A stretch of DNA of 64,000 bases from Cordilura impudica (Eukaryota > Arthropoda > Insecta > Diptera > Scathophagidae), in NCBI GenBank assembly GCA_963682025.1, contig OY821518.1, forward strand, positions 122,528,300 to 122,592,299, written 5' to 3'. The translations under genes and the position numbers were made by a program. Position 1 is the stretch's first letter; each line of letters opens with the position of its first letter. Below, piece by piece: positions 46,071 to 55,139 of this stretch. A model generated the notes under the pieces. That model did not search any database and was not told where the DNA came from. It worked only from the letters and a program-made list of their open reading frames with translations.

Positions 46071-46540
46071 TTTAAATGGTGCGTGGTAAAGAAGAAGAAA
46101 GCATATATTTAAAAAATTCATGACTGCACTGTATTCCTAATCGGACCGGTTTCTGGTATTTCAGCCTTCATCAGCGATTTATTGAACATTGTGATAATTG
46201 TTATGTTTTTAATTGAATAGATTGTTTCTATATGAAAATTTTTCTACTTAGGGCGGCCGTGAGGTTTGAAAACAATCTATTCATAGTTCAAACCTCAGGT
46301 TTGAAAACAATCTATTCATGGTTCAAACCTCACGGCCGCCCTAAGTAGAAAAATTTTCATATAGAAACAATCTATTCAATTAAAAACATAAAAACATAAC
46401 AATTATCACAATGTTGTTTGAACCATGAACTGAGTGTATGTGAAGGTTCATGGTTCAAACCTCACGGCCGCCCTAAGTAGAAAAATTTTCATATAGAAAC
46501 AATTTTTGTACACAAACCTGGGGCCAAATCGCCGCATTCG
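46071..46540. repeat. Fold-back repeat, copy 1
   Basis: It starts TTTAAATGGTGCGTGG. An arm at 46188-46268 (TAGATTGTTTCTATATGAAA, CTTAGGGCGGCCGTGAGG) is the near-perfect reverse complement of 46322-46415, around a spacer of about 54 bases. Part of the right arm, with AAACCTCACGGCCGCCCTAA, recurs again from 46446. The right terminal inverted repeat seen in copy 2 is missing. Confidence 0.75.
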
Positions 46541-46599
46541 AAGTTGCATATTTTGGTTTATTATTTAAAGAAGACGGATAAACGGTAGACCTTGTTTCA

Positions 46600-46848
46600 C
46601 TTTTACTCTTAACTAGGGACCATGATCGGTTAACTGTGACAGAGTAAAATTATTCTTAGTATTTTGGAAAATAAAAAAATAATTTCGATCGATAAATTTC
46701 TATAACGAATGCGGTGACTTGGCCCTTGTTTTGTCGACGACTTATTGCATCACCGAAGCGAATAATTTGGTGCAAGTACTCAAACTGTTTTTTGATATAA
46801 TTTTTCTGAAAATAGACAGACCAAAAGTGACATTGAACAGCTCATTAG
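46600..46848 (-). pseudogene. piggyBac-type transposase fragment
   Basis: The minus strand reads ELFNVTFGLSIFRKNYIKKQ, then FEYLHQIIRFGDAISRRQNK. This matches the piggyBac N-terminal domain (ELW..G.P.FR..M...RF..L...IRFDD..TR). The same sequence occurs at 49860-49985. Mini-me copy G begins exactly where it stops. Confidence 0.65.
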
Positions 46849-47598
46849 TGCTGCTGTTTGTAACAACCAAAAATATTTGACCTAGACCCGTCTTTTATTA
46901 TACCGATAGAATCAGAATCACTTTTTGAGTCGATTTAAAAATGTCCGTCCGTCCGTCTGTCTGTGTGTCCATGTAAACCTTGTAAACAAACTGCAGATCG
47001 CAAATATGAGTATAATTTGATGAAATTTGGTGTATAAGCTTTTGTCGCACATGGGATGAACAGTGTTGAAATTGGTGAAAATCGGTCCATGTTCAGACCT
47101 TGCCCCCATACAAATGACCCCTATGAAATCGACATAAATTGCCATAAGATCCAAATTATCATATAGATTTTATTCATATTGGGTTTGTATGAATTTATTA
47201 CATCCACTAATGAGTAGTCCAAAAATTATCCCTATGGGACAACCTTTACTCATAGGCCCAATGTAGAGCTGCTTCCCGATCTGCACTTAAATCTATCAAA
47301 AACAAAAATATTGCACTGATTCTTTTCAAATTTTGTTTGTATATATTTTTGCAAAATACAAGAGACTTTACCAAACATGATCAGGATCGGTCCAATTTTA
47401 GGCCTAGTGTCCATATAGATATAGCAACCTATATGAACTTTTTCATATCTGCAGCCAAAAAAATTAATAAAAATCCCATTCAAATTTGGTTTATCTTATT
47501 TTCTATGTCCAGTTAGTTTGACGTAAGACATAGGCTCTCTAAACGCATGGTATAGGGTATCGTATAGTCGGTCTAGACCGACTATAATTTTCTTACTT
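46849..47598 (+). mobile_element. mini-me / DINE-1-like repeat, copy G
   Basis: It lacks the first 45 or so bases of the 5' end. It then has the GTCCGTCCGTCTGTCTGTG microsatellite (about 46942-46962), the full body, GGTATAGGGTATCG and the perfect 24-base palindrome (47563-47586), ending ATTTTCTTACTTTT at a T run. Confidence 0.85.
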
Positions 47599-48217
47599 TT
47601 TTTTTTGTAATGCAATTGCTTACACAGGAATCCAAGTGGTTTTGCGTTAAGATGTTTGATTTTGAATATTTTTAATTGCGAAAATGCTGATTCAAATAAA
47701 CAAGTTAATCCAAAATATGCATTCAATTTTTCAGAACATTTCCGAAAGGACGGAGACGTGTATTCCCATATATATTTCCAAATGCTGTCATCAAATGCTT
47801 TTGATTTAATAAGAAATCCGTTTAGTAGATGAATTATCTTCATTTCCAGTTTTTAGTAGCTATTTCAAATAGCAATAAAAATGTTCTACAGTTTTATTTA
47901 ATATGATGTCTGTAGTAAATGGATTAGTCAAAAATAAAATCACTTCGAGTCTGCTGAAGTCCTGAAAAGGTCTATTAAACTCTGTGCTAATGGTTTATCA
48001 GTTACGTATATATTTGTACCATAATTCGTGGAATCAAAACTATTTAATTGTTCCATTTAATTTGGAAAATAAGTCAAATTTTTTTTTTATATATTTTCCT
48101 TGTAACCATACTCCTACAATTAAAAAAAAAAAAACTTTATAATCCTACCTTTGTGTAGTTTTCTACTTCTTGTATGTTTTTATATGAAAATAGGTTTATT
48201 TTGTAAACAAAAATTCT
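47599..48217 (-). pseudogene. hAT transposase fragment 2
   Basis: This is the same C-terminal hAT fragment as at 45233-46070 (KAFDDSIWKYIWEYTSPSFR, KLNAYFGLTCLFESAFSQLK). Its 3' side is cut at TTTTTTTGTAATGCAATTGC by the palindrome end of mini-me copy G. It runs directly into the fold-back repeat at 48218. Confidence 0.7.
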
Positions 48218-48703
48218 TTTTAAATGGTGCGTGGTAAAGAAGAAGAAAGCATATATTTCAAAAATTCATAACTGCACTGTATTCTTAATCGGACCGGTTT
48301 CTGGCATTTCAGCCTTCATCAGCGATTTATTGAACATTGTGATAATTGTTATGCTCTGTTATCATACACTCGGTTCATGGTTCAAACCTCACGGCTGCCC
48401 TAAGTAGAAAAATTTCCATATAGAAACAATCTATTCAATTAAAAACATAACAATTATCATAATGTTGTTTGAACCATGAACCGAATGTATGTGAAGGTTC
48501 ATGGTTCAAACCTCACGGCCGCCCTAAGTAGAAAAATTTTCATATAGAAACGATCTATTCAATTAAAACATAACAATTATCACAATGTTCAATAAATCGC
48601 TGATGAAGGCTGAAATGCCAGAAACCGGTCCGATTAAGAATACAGTGCAGTTATGAATTTTTGAAATATATGCTTTCTTCTTCTTTACCACGTACCATTT
48701 AAA
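48218..48703. mobile_element. Fold-back element, copy 2, with long terminal inverted repeats
   Basis: The first 130 or so bases (TTAAATGGTGCGTGGTAAAG, AACTGCACTGTATTCTTAAT, GGACCGGTTTCTGGCATTTC) are repeated inverted at the right edge, ending CTTTACCACGTACCATTTAA at 48703. Between the arms a unit of about 125 bases (GGTTCATGGTTCAAACCTCA, CCTAAGTAGAAAAATTT) occurs twice in direct orientation (48371 and 48497 onward). No coding potential is visible. The layout resembles fold-back or long-TIR MITEs. The superfamily is unknown. Confidence 0.75.
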
Positions 48704-48899
48704 CAAAATTAATATTAATTATAGTAGTAATTATAATATGTCTGAAAAATGACTATAAATCTAACTAACAAAAAATTCTTTTATTTACACAAAAATCATT
48801 TTTACATATGTCCTTACGTATAAAGGGTTGAACGAAGTATAGCTCTATATATTTTCTATACAGGGAGCGCAATCAATTTGGTTTCGGTGAGCCCTGCAA

Positions 48900-49985
48900 A
48901 CGGTTTTTTTTCGCAAAGACAGCAAGCTAAGTCATGGTTATAATTTAATTTAGCGTTTTTTTTTTGTACGTAACATACGCATCTGCCTATTTCTTTCAAA
49001 AATGGAATGCCCGAGATCGTGTTTAGTTCAGGTATATTCTACCACGCAGAAGTTGCACGTATAACTCGTTTTCTCTGCGCCATGTACGGTTGGGGAAGAG
49101 AAAGTCCAAGATTACACAAAATCAAACGATGGTTTGCATGTTTTTGTTTTTCTGGATAATTAGTGTTAATTCTAAAAGTGTAGGAAATTATTGTACTAAG
49201 GTCAATAAATAGTTGCACTCTGGGCTGATATGTCAATCATGTTACTAAATACAACCATTGACCAGAAATAATTTTGTCAACTGTGTCAACTTCAGCCTTT
49301 GTTCGGTTGTAATATGATATTATTTCTGGTAGATTCTTTCCAACAGTCTCAACTTCTGGCATGTTGTGAAGAGTACACTGCAGCACTGTACATTTAAATG
49401 TTTTTCCAACCTAGGCAACAATTGTAGTATCATTTGTAAATTCGAATGTACACTGAAAAAGTGAAGCATTTTTGCATTAGCGGAATCGAGCGCTTGTTCC
49501 TGTACATTGTTTCAACCATGATAGATTTGTTTTGTAGTAATTTTTTACCCAACTCATAAGTTATGAAGAAAATGTACATTGTAACGTAATGGTCTTTGAG
49601 GCCCTCAACAGATGCAATACAATTTGTGGGCCTTGGTAATTTCTGGAGCAGCTTCAGCAGTTTTTTCAATGTATGGTTGTATATTCCAGACATACATACT
49701 AGTACCCTAAATTTCAAATCATATCACTCTGGTTTGCTTCGCCTAAATCCATAACCTCTATGGAAACCAGATACCTGTTCGTCTACAGTTGAAATGCATT
49801 GGTAACATTTCAGATCACATATTTCACAGATTATGAATTGGAGCTAATTTATCCGCCGACCTGTTCTGTCGACGACTTATTGTATCACCGAAGCGAATAA
49901 TTTTGGTCAAGTACGCAAACTGTTTTTTTTGATATATTGTTTCTGAAAATAGGCAGACCAAAAGTGACATTGAACAGCTCGTTAT
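48900..49985 (-). pseudogene. piggyBac-type transposase relic
   Basis: In order on the minus strand: NNELFNVTFGLSIFR (49985-49930); TVDEQVSGFHRGYGFRRSKP (about 49790), corresponding to SIDEQ..PFKGR; KFRVLVCMSGIYNH (49717 onward); the second catalytic region as a degenerate DHYVTMYIFFITYELGKKLL; and near 49150-48950 the C-terminal part PQPYMAQRKRVIRATSAW and GRCVCYVQKK, the cysteine-rich domain. The catalytic aspartates are not preserved. The DD41D element at 49991-51296 sits at its upstream edge. Confidence 0.7.
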
Positions 49986-49990
49986 TCATA

Positions 49991-51296
49991 ACGGGTGATT
50001 TTTTAAGAGCTTGATAACTTTTTTTTAAAAAAAAACGCATAAAATTTGCAAAATCTCATCGGTTCTTTATTTGAAACGTTAGATTGGTCCATGACATTTA
50101 CTTTTTGAAGATAATTTCATTTAAATGTTGACCGCGGCTGCGTCTTAGGTGGTCCATTCGGAAAGTCCAATTTTGGGCAACTTTTTCGAGCATTTCGGCC
50201 GGAATAGCCCGAATTTCTTCGGAAATGTTGTCTTCCAAAGCTGGAATAGTTGCTGGCTTATTTCTGTAGACTTTAGACTTGACGTAGCCCCACAAAAAAT
50301 AGTCTAAAGGCGTCAAATCGCATGATCTTGGTGGCCAACTTACCGGTCCATTTCTTGAGATGAATTGTTCTCCGAAGTTTTCCCTCAAAATGGCCATAGA
50401 ATCGCGAGCTGTGTGGCATGTAGCGCCATCTTGTTGAAACCACATGTCAACCAAGTTCAGTTCTTCCATTTTTGGCAACAAAAAGTTTGTTAGCATCGAA
50501 CGATAGCGATCGCCATTCACCGTAACGTTGCGTCCAACAGCATCTTTGAAAAAATACGGTCCAATGATTCCACCAGCGTACAAACCACACCAAACAGTGC
50601 ATTTTTCGGGATGCATGGGCAGTTCTTGAACGGCTTCTGGTTGCTCTTCACTCCAAATACGGCAATTTTGCTTATTTACGAAGCCATTCAACCAGAAATG
50701 AGCCTCATCGCTGAACAAAATTTGTCGATAAAAAAGCGGATTTTCTGCCAACTTTTCTAGGGCCCATTCACTGAAAATTAGACGTTGTGGCAGATCGTTC
50801 GGCTTCAGTTCTTGCACGAGCTGTATTTTATACGGTTTTACACCAAGATCTTTGCGTAAAATCTTCCATGTGGTCGAATAACACAAACCCAATTGCTGCG
50901 AACGGCGACGAATCGACATTTCACGGTCTTCAGTAACACTCTCAGAAACAGACGCAATATTCTCTTCTGTACGCACTGTACGCATTCGTGTGGTTGGTTT
51001 AATGTCCAATAAAGTAAACTGAGTGCGAAACTTGGTCACAATCGCATTAATTGTTTGCTCACTTGGTCGATTATGTAGACCATAAATCGGACGTAAAGCG
51101 CGAAACACATTTCGAACCGAACACTGATTTTGGTAATAAAATTCAATGATTTGCAAGCGTTGCTCGTTAGTAAGTCTATTCATGATGAAATGTCAAAGCA
51201 TACTGAGCATCTTTCTCTTTGACACCATGTCTGAAATCCCACGTGATCTGTCAAATACTAATGCATGAAAATCCTAACCTCAAAAAAATCACCCGT
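49991..51296 (-). mobile_element. Complete DD41D mariner-like transposon with intact gene
   Basis: The left end ACGGGTGATTTTTTAAGAGC and the reverse complement of the right end ACGGGTGATTTTTTTGAGG make TIRs identical for the first 14 bases. Both are flanked by TA (49989-49990, 51297-51298). The element is 1306 bases long, with 107 bases between the stop codon and the left end and 113 bases between the ATG and the right end. The TIR differs from that of the element at 35064-36361. This is the best-preserved transposon in the window. Confidence 0.93.
50098..51183 (-). CDS. DD41D mariner/Tc1-superfamily transposase, intact
   Basis: An uninterrupted frame of 361 codons runs from an ATG to a stop. 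Residues 1-120 hold two helix-turn-helix motifs for TIR binding (NEQRLQIIEFYYQNQCSVRN; MSIRRRSQQLGLCYSTTWKI). The catalytic domain has D159 in ILFSDEAHFWLNG, D252 in WFQQDGATCH and D294 in CDLTPLDYFLWG. There are 41 residues between the second and third, the DD41D spacing known from rosa/visitor-like transposases. KQNCRIW after the first aspartate and HLNEIIFKK at the end are shared with the copies at 35176 and 33785. In the cell such an enzyme would act in the nucleus, cutting at the TIRs and inserting at TA. Length and completeness are normal for the superfamily (about 340-370 residues). Nothing in the sequence rules out activity. Confidence 0.92.
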   Translation of the reverse strand: MNRLTNEQRLQIIEFYYQNQCSVRNVFRALRPIYGLHNRPSEQTINAIVTKFRTQFTLLDIKPTTRMRTVRTEENIASVSESVTEDREMSIRRRSQQLGLCYSTTWKILRKDLGVKPYKIQLVQELKPNDLPQRLIFSEWALEKLAENPLFYRQILFSDEAHFWLNGFVNKQNCRIWSEEQPEAVQELPMHPEKCTVWCGLYAGGIIGPYFFKDAVGRNVTVNGDRYRSMLTNFLLPKMEELNLVDMWFQQDGATCHTARDSMAILRENFGEQFISRNGPVSWPPRSCDLTPLDYFLWGYVKSKVYRNKPATIPALEDNISEEIRAIPAEMLEKVAQNWTFRMDHLRRSRGQHLNEIIFKK

Positions 51297-51981
51297 TATA
51301 TCGTCGGTATCCTGCAAAAATATCTCAAGTCACATAATTGTGTTTCTGAGTTATTGAATATTTAAAGTATATGGCCGCTGAAAAAATCATTAAGTAGTTT
51401 TAATTTGAAAATCGATATACAAATCTGATAATAAAAACATTTATAAATAAGAAGAAACCAAAAAATGTTATTCAATTTAATTTATTCAACTTTTTTTGAT
51501 ACAAAAATATTTTTTTATGGACATTTTTGCATTAAAAAATATTTTTTTATAGACATGGGTTTTTTTATGAAAGTAGCTTGTTTGTGCTTTTCATTTTAAA
51601 TTTCTTAATCTTGATCTGATTCCGAATCATCATATTTATCGGGTTCTAGGGCCTTATTTCTGGTAGTTTTGCTTGTTTTTATTAAGTAAATCTTTTTTCT
51701 TTTCGATACTTATTGGAAGACTGCTTTCATACACCTTTTTGATGTTTAATTCTTTCAAATCTATGGGCCGACCTTTACCAAAAACACGTATTTCTTTATA
51801 GATTTCATTGTGGTCATACCTGTACTCCATCACACCAAGTTTAATCTTTTGGTACCTAACAGATTTTACTTTCAACCCGTTCACTTTATCTCCATTTTCG
51901 TCCAAATTTTTGTTTTATATAATCTCCGATAAGTTTGATAAATCCAGAAAATCAGTATACCGCATTTGGGTTATATTATAA

Positions 51982-52428
51982 CATGGTGTCTCGGCTAGCC
52001 ATAATTCATGACAATGTTCAAGTCAATGGCTAGTGGAGACCGCTAATGTTAATGTCATGACTAAAAAATCCTACTTTTTGCCATGACAGAAAGTCTGTCA
52101 TAAACTCAGCCATTTATTTGAAGTTTCATTCGATTATGACGTTTAAGTATTTTAAAATGGCGCAACTTAAATTAAATAAAAGCGAAATTATTAATTTCAT
52201 TCTAAAAAAAGATTCACCCAAAATCTCGTGCTTTTTCTTTCATTTTTTCTTTTTTAATTTGTATTTTTAGTTTTTTTTAACTCTTTTAAAGCATTGAGTA
52301 CAAGAACCCATCTTTGTTGTTTACGGTTCAAAGACATTTTGGAACGCCCACTTCGCGTTTTCTCTCATTTTGTTTCTCTGACTTGAACATGAACATTGTC
52401 ATAAATTATAGCTAGTCGAGACAGCGTG
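51982..52428. mobile_element. PIF/Harbinger-type MITE, copy 1
   Basis: The left end CATGGTGTCTCGGCTAGCCA and the reverse complement of the right end CACGCTGTCTCGACTAGCTA form long TIRs (about 40 bases with mismatches, including AATTCATGACAATGTTCAAG). TAA directly flanks both sides (51979-51981, 52429-52431). A 3-base TWA duplication is typical of PIF/Harbinger. It is 447 bases long, without a gene. It interrupts the DDE-like transposase pseudogene. Confidence 0.82.
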
Positions 52429-53891
52429 TAAGGATTTCCTTTGCTTTTAAGTCTCTTGGACCGTGCGAGTCTGAATATAGTTAGCCAGTCTTGAATTGTA
52501 TATACTGGAACATTCTTCTTTTGCTTTTCGAAAGCACTGTGCAAGATATCAACTTCCATGTAACTGTGTCCACTTTTAAGAAATTTGGGTTCAATTACAT
52601 CCAAATTTAAACTTTGAATCAAATGGAGAAATAATAGGAAATATTTTTGTTTCTATTTTGGCCACCGCAAGTATCAGAAAAAAAAGATACAAGCACGAAC
52701 CAATTTCATTACTTCCTGTTTTGCCATCAGTTTCTGTCCAAAAATAGCAGAAACCATCGTTATGTGCAGAAGCGTTGTATATGGTTAAATTGTGTGCACA
52801 TAATTTTCGGCTGTAGAACATTGCGCTTGATGGAATATGTAATACAGATTTTAAGTCGAATGTGCATGCCATGAAATTAGGTTCCTTGATGGCCCTTTCT
52901 TTGTCCAAGGATTTTGCAGCTGAACATTCATCTTTTCTCTTTAAATGGGCCAGATAATCTTCATTTTGGGTTTCTTTACCTTTTTCGCGAGCTTGACATG
53001 GTCTTTTTTTGGATGAAAGAACGACAAATTGTAGTACTCACCGAAAACTTTCCTGAAGGTGGTCAATGAAGGTAGCTTTGTTGACGTGTCACTCTTGTAT
53101 TTGTCTAAAAATAAGGAATACATTTTTGATACACTCAGATTGGCATCTAAATACATCCTCTTTGCGGCAGTAGCGAGACTACAGTTGGGAAGCTTTCGAT
53201 GAGGTCCTTAATGCGTGTTATATTTTCATCCGATGTTTTATTTGCAGCTTTTTGGCGTCTTTTGAAAAAACTCCAGTTGGTCCTTTATGTTTAAATGCCG
53301 TTTTAACTGTGCTATATGAAATACTTAGCGTTCCACAAAAAAGTCGCGACAGATCCGTACATTGGAGTTTTTATTTTCTAAAAAGTATGACCTCGATACG
53401 TTACGGTTGACTTTTTTGATTAAAGATCTTGCTCGGTACCTTTATATTTTTGTATCGATGACCGACTTTAAAACTAAAACTTTTGGCATTGATATGACAA
53501 CTTCCAAAAGTCCTTGCACATTTTCAATCGCTGTTCTTCAGTAAATTTGTCCTTGCATTTGAAACGACATTTTTCACAATTTGAGTGCTTGGGATTCTTA
53601 CCTCGTATAATATCGGCATGCTTTATATTTCCTTTCCATAGTTCTGGATGCGCTTTTCTCCACCTTACATTTTTCTTTTCAGTGATTGGTGTGGGTGTTT
53701 CTGCGGTAGATCGTTGTGGTGCTTCCAAAACCATGGCCACTTTTTCATCATTATTATCGCTTGATTTTTGTTGTTTTCAGGAAAATATTCCAGGTCATCG
53801 TCATCGTTTGAAAAATCTTGATGAAGGCTTGATCCATCCCATTCTCTTTCAATGTTTTGTTTACTGCATCCAGCAATTGATTGTTGAATAT

Positions 53892-53959
53892 CTAAACATA
53901 AAATACAAATAAAATTTAAGATGTACATCAAAAAAGGTTTTGTATAAGTCAGGAAGTAC
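53892..53959 (-). other. Short spliceosomal intron in the DDE-like gene
   Basis: On the minus strand the exon ends AATCAAATG, the intron begins GTACTTCC and ends TTTTATGTTTAG, and the next exon starts ATATTCAACAATC. Removing 68 bases joins the two reading frames. The size is typical of short fly introns. It is not experimentally supported, but the frame joining is consistent. Confidence 0.6.
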
Positions 53960-54276
53960 CATTTGATTCCGTTGAATTTGCTTTTGAAGCCATTGAAGTA
54001 TTGGGATTGCACAAATTTATATCACAATTTTTATTGGAATTCATTTTTTTTAAAGCTTAACTTCTTGTCATTCATATTTTTTAATAATGATAATTTCCCT
54101 AAATGTAAATTCAAAGCGAATCATAGCTAATGTGTTCTAAAATTCCATTATAATAAATTTTTAGGTAGGCTATGAAATAGTTTTTTTTTTTTTTGTTGTG
54201 TGTATTTTTTATGAATTTGAGGACTTGAGCTTTTTTGCAGCAAAAAAAAAAAAAAAGAAACGCGATTTGTATAAGT

Positions 54277-54308
54277 AAAAAAGACCCAAGTCCACTTGGG
54301 TCTTTTTT
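54277..54308. repeat. 15-bp perfect hairpin
   Basis: AAAAAAGACCCAAGT is followed after two C by its exact reverse complement ACTTGGGTCTTTTTT. It is isolated, lying between the DDE-like gene and the piggyBac fragment. It may be a transposon end or a cruciform-prone site. Confidence 0.7.
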
Positions 54309-54419
54309 GCTCCACACATTTGAGTGTTTTGGACTTAGAATAAATTGTTTTGATACAATAGCTACAAAACTACTTTAAATAGACATTGGATTTTTTTATA
54401 GAGAATAGACTGTGACTTT

Positions 54420-54990
54420 TGCGACACTTTTCCATCATTAAGTCTATTTGGCAAAAAAGTGGACTTGAGATGTTTTTGCAGGATACCGACGATATATTCA
54501 ATAACTTTCACCTTACTTTTGAACGTCAGCCAATATTAAAACAGCCAAGTATGAATGAAGCATCGAAATCTTCATTGTTTTCATTATTTAGCCCACCAAA
54601 TGCATGTATTTTTCAAAATGATTTTCTCAATATGTGGTGGAAAAAATATCATGAAAGCCTCCTTGCTACTATTCACGCGCGATGAAGTAATATTGGTAGT
54701 ATCTGGTCGTTGTCTCAATACATTAGCGTTTCGACTGCGTCCTTCTGTTTGCATGGCTGTTGCGCTCCAAAGCCTTTTGTTATTTGAGACGAAAAAAGGC
54801 TCAATATAAACAAAATGGGCACCGGTATCAACTTCAGCATCAAAACTCCATAGCCTACCATTTACAAACAAACACATAATTATTTGGCTTCCTGCTTTCT
54901 TTTTACACTTGGCGTATAAGGTACTACTTTCATACAACTTTCCTATGCCAAGGAAAAACCCCACCAAATTGCAGCTGTCGAAAAACAACA
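54420..54990 (-). pseudogene. piggyBac-type transposase, N-terminal fragment (rearranged)
   Basis: The minus frame at 54991-54584 contains NKRLWSATAMQTEGRSRNAN, then VLRQRPDTTNITSSRV and SKEAFMIFFPPHIEKIILKN. This matches the piggyBac N-terminal block with W-S-T, RSR..NV, the glycine-rich turn and F..FF...I..I. The adjacent stretch at 54461-54500 is nearly identical, on the opposite strand, to 51297-51335 beside the DD41D element, and reads LEMFLQDTDDIFNN on the plus strand. The two halves are in opposite orientations here, so the relic is rearranged. Confidence 0.6.
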
Positions 54991-55139
54991 ATCCATGTAT
55001 GATTTTAAACTTAAAGGTAATCCATTTCGGTTCTTATACATGATATAGAAAAAGTTGAGAAAAATTAGTAGCCCAACTTTAACAGTTTTAAAGATTAAAA
55101 AAATTAGTTTTCTACACCAAGGTAGGACTACGGCTTAGA

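Larger units (their letters stand above)
51600..54044 (-). pseudogene. DDE-like transposase gene of unassigned superfamily, with intron
   Basis: An ATG at 54044 begins a short first exon (MNSNKNCDINLCNPN, ASKANSTESN) that ends at a 68-base intron (53892-53959). The second exon continues QQSIAGCSKQNIEREWDG, NCEKCRFKCKDKFTEEQR (a cysteine-containing block), RNVSRSYFLEN with VRICRDFF and ISYSTVKTAFKHKG. After a break come MYLDANLSVSKMYSLFLDKY, CTFDLKSVLHIPSSAMFYSR, YFWTETDGKTGSNEIGSCLY, and GHSYMEVDILHSAF near 52570. After the MITE at 51982-52428, VYWFSGFIKLIGDY and PISIEKKKDLL finish the protein. I recognise this arrangement from uncharacterised insect proteins thought to be transposase-derived, but I cannot name the superfamily with confidence. 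Several frameshifts and the MITE inactivate it. No element ends were found. Confidence 0.6.

Noticed and set aside
53665..53912. Plus-strand frame of 132 codons overlapping the DDE-like gene
   Set aside because: It is the antisense shadow of the minus-strand pseudogene, which has identifiable domains and an intron.
54584..54991. DTGA motif (FDAEVDTGAHFVYI) suggesting a retroviral-type aspartic protease
   Set aside because: The same frame continues into a clear piggyBac N-terminal block, and no gag, reverse transcriptase or LTR is nearby. The motif is most likely coincidental.
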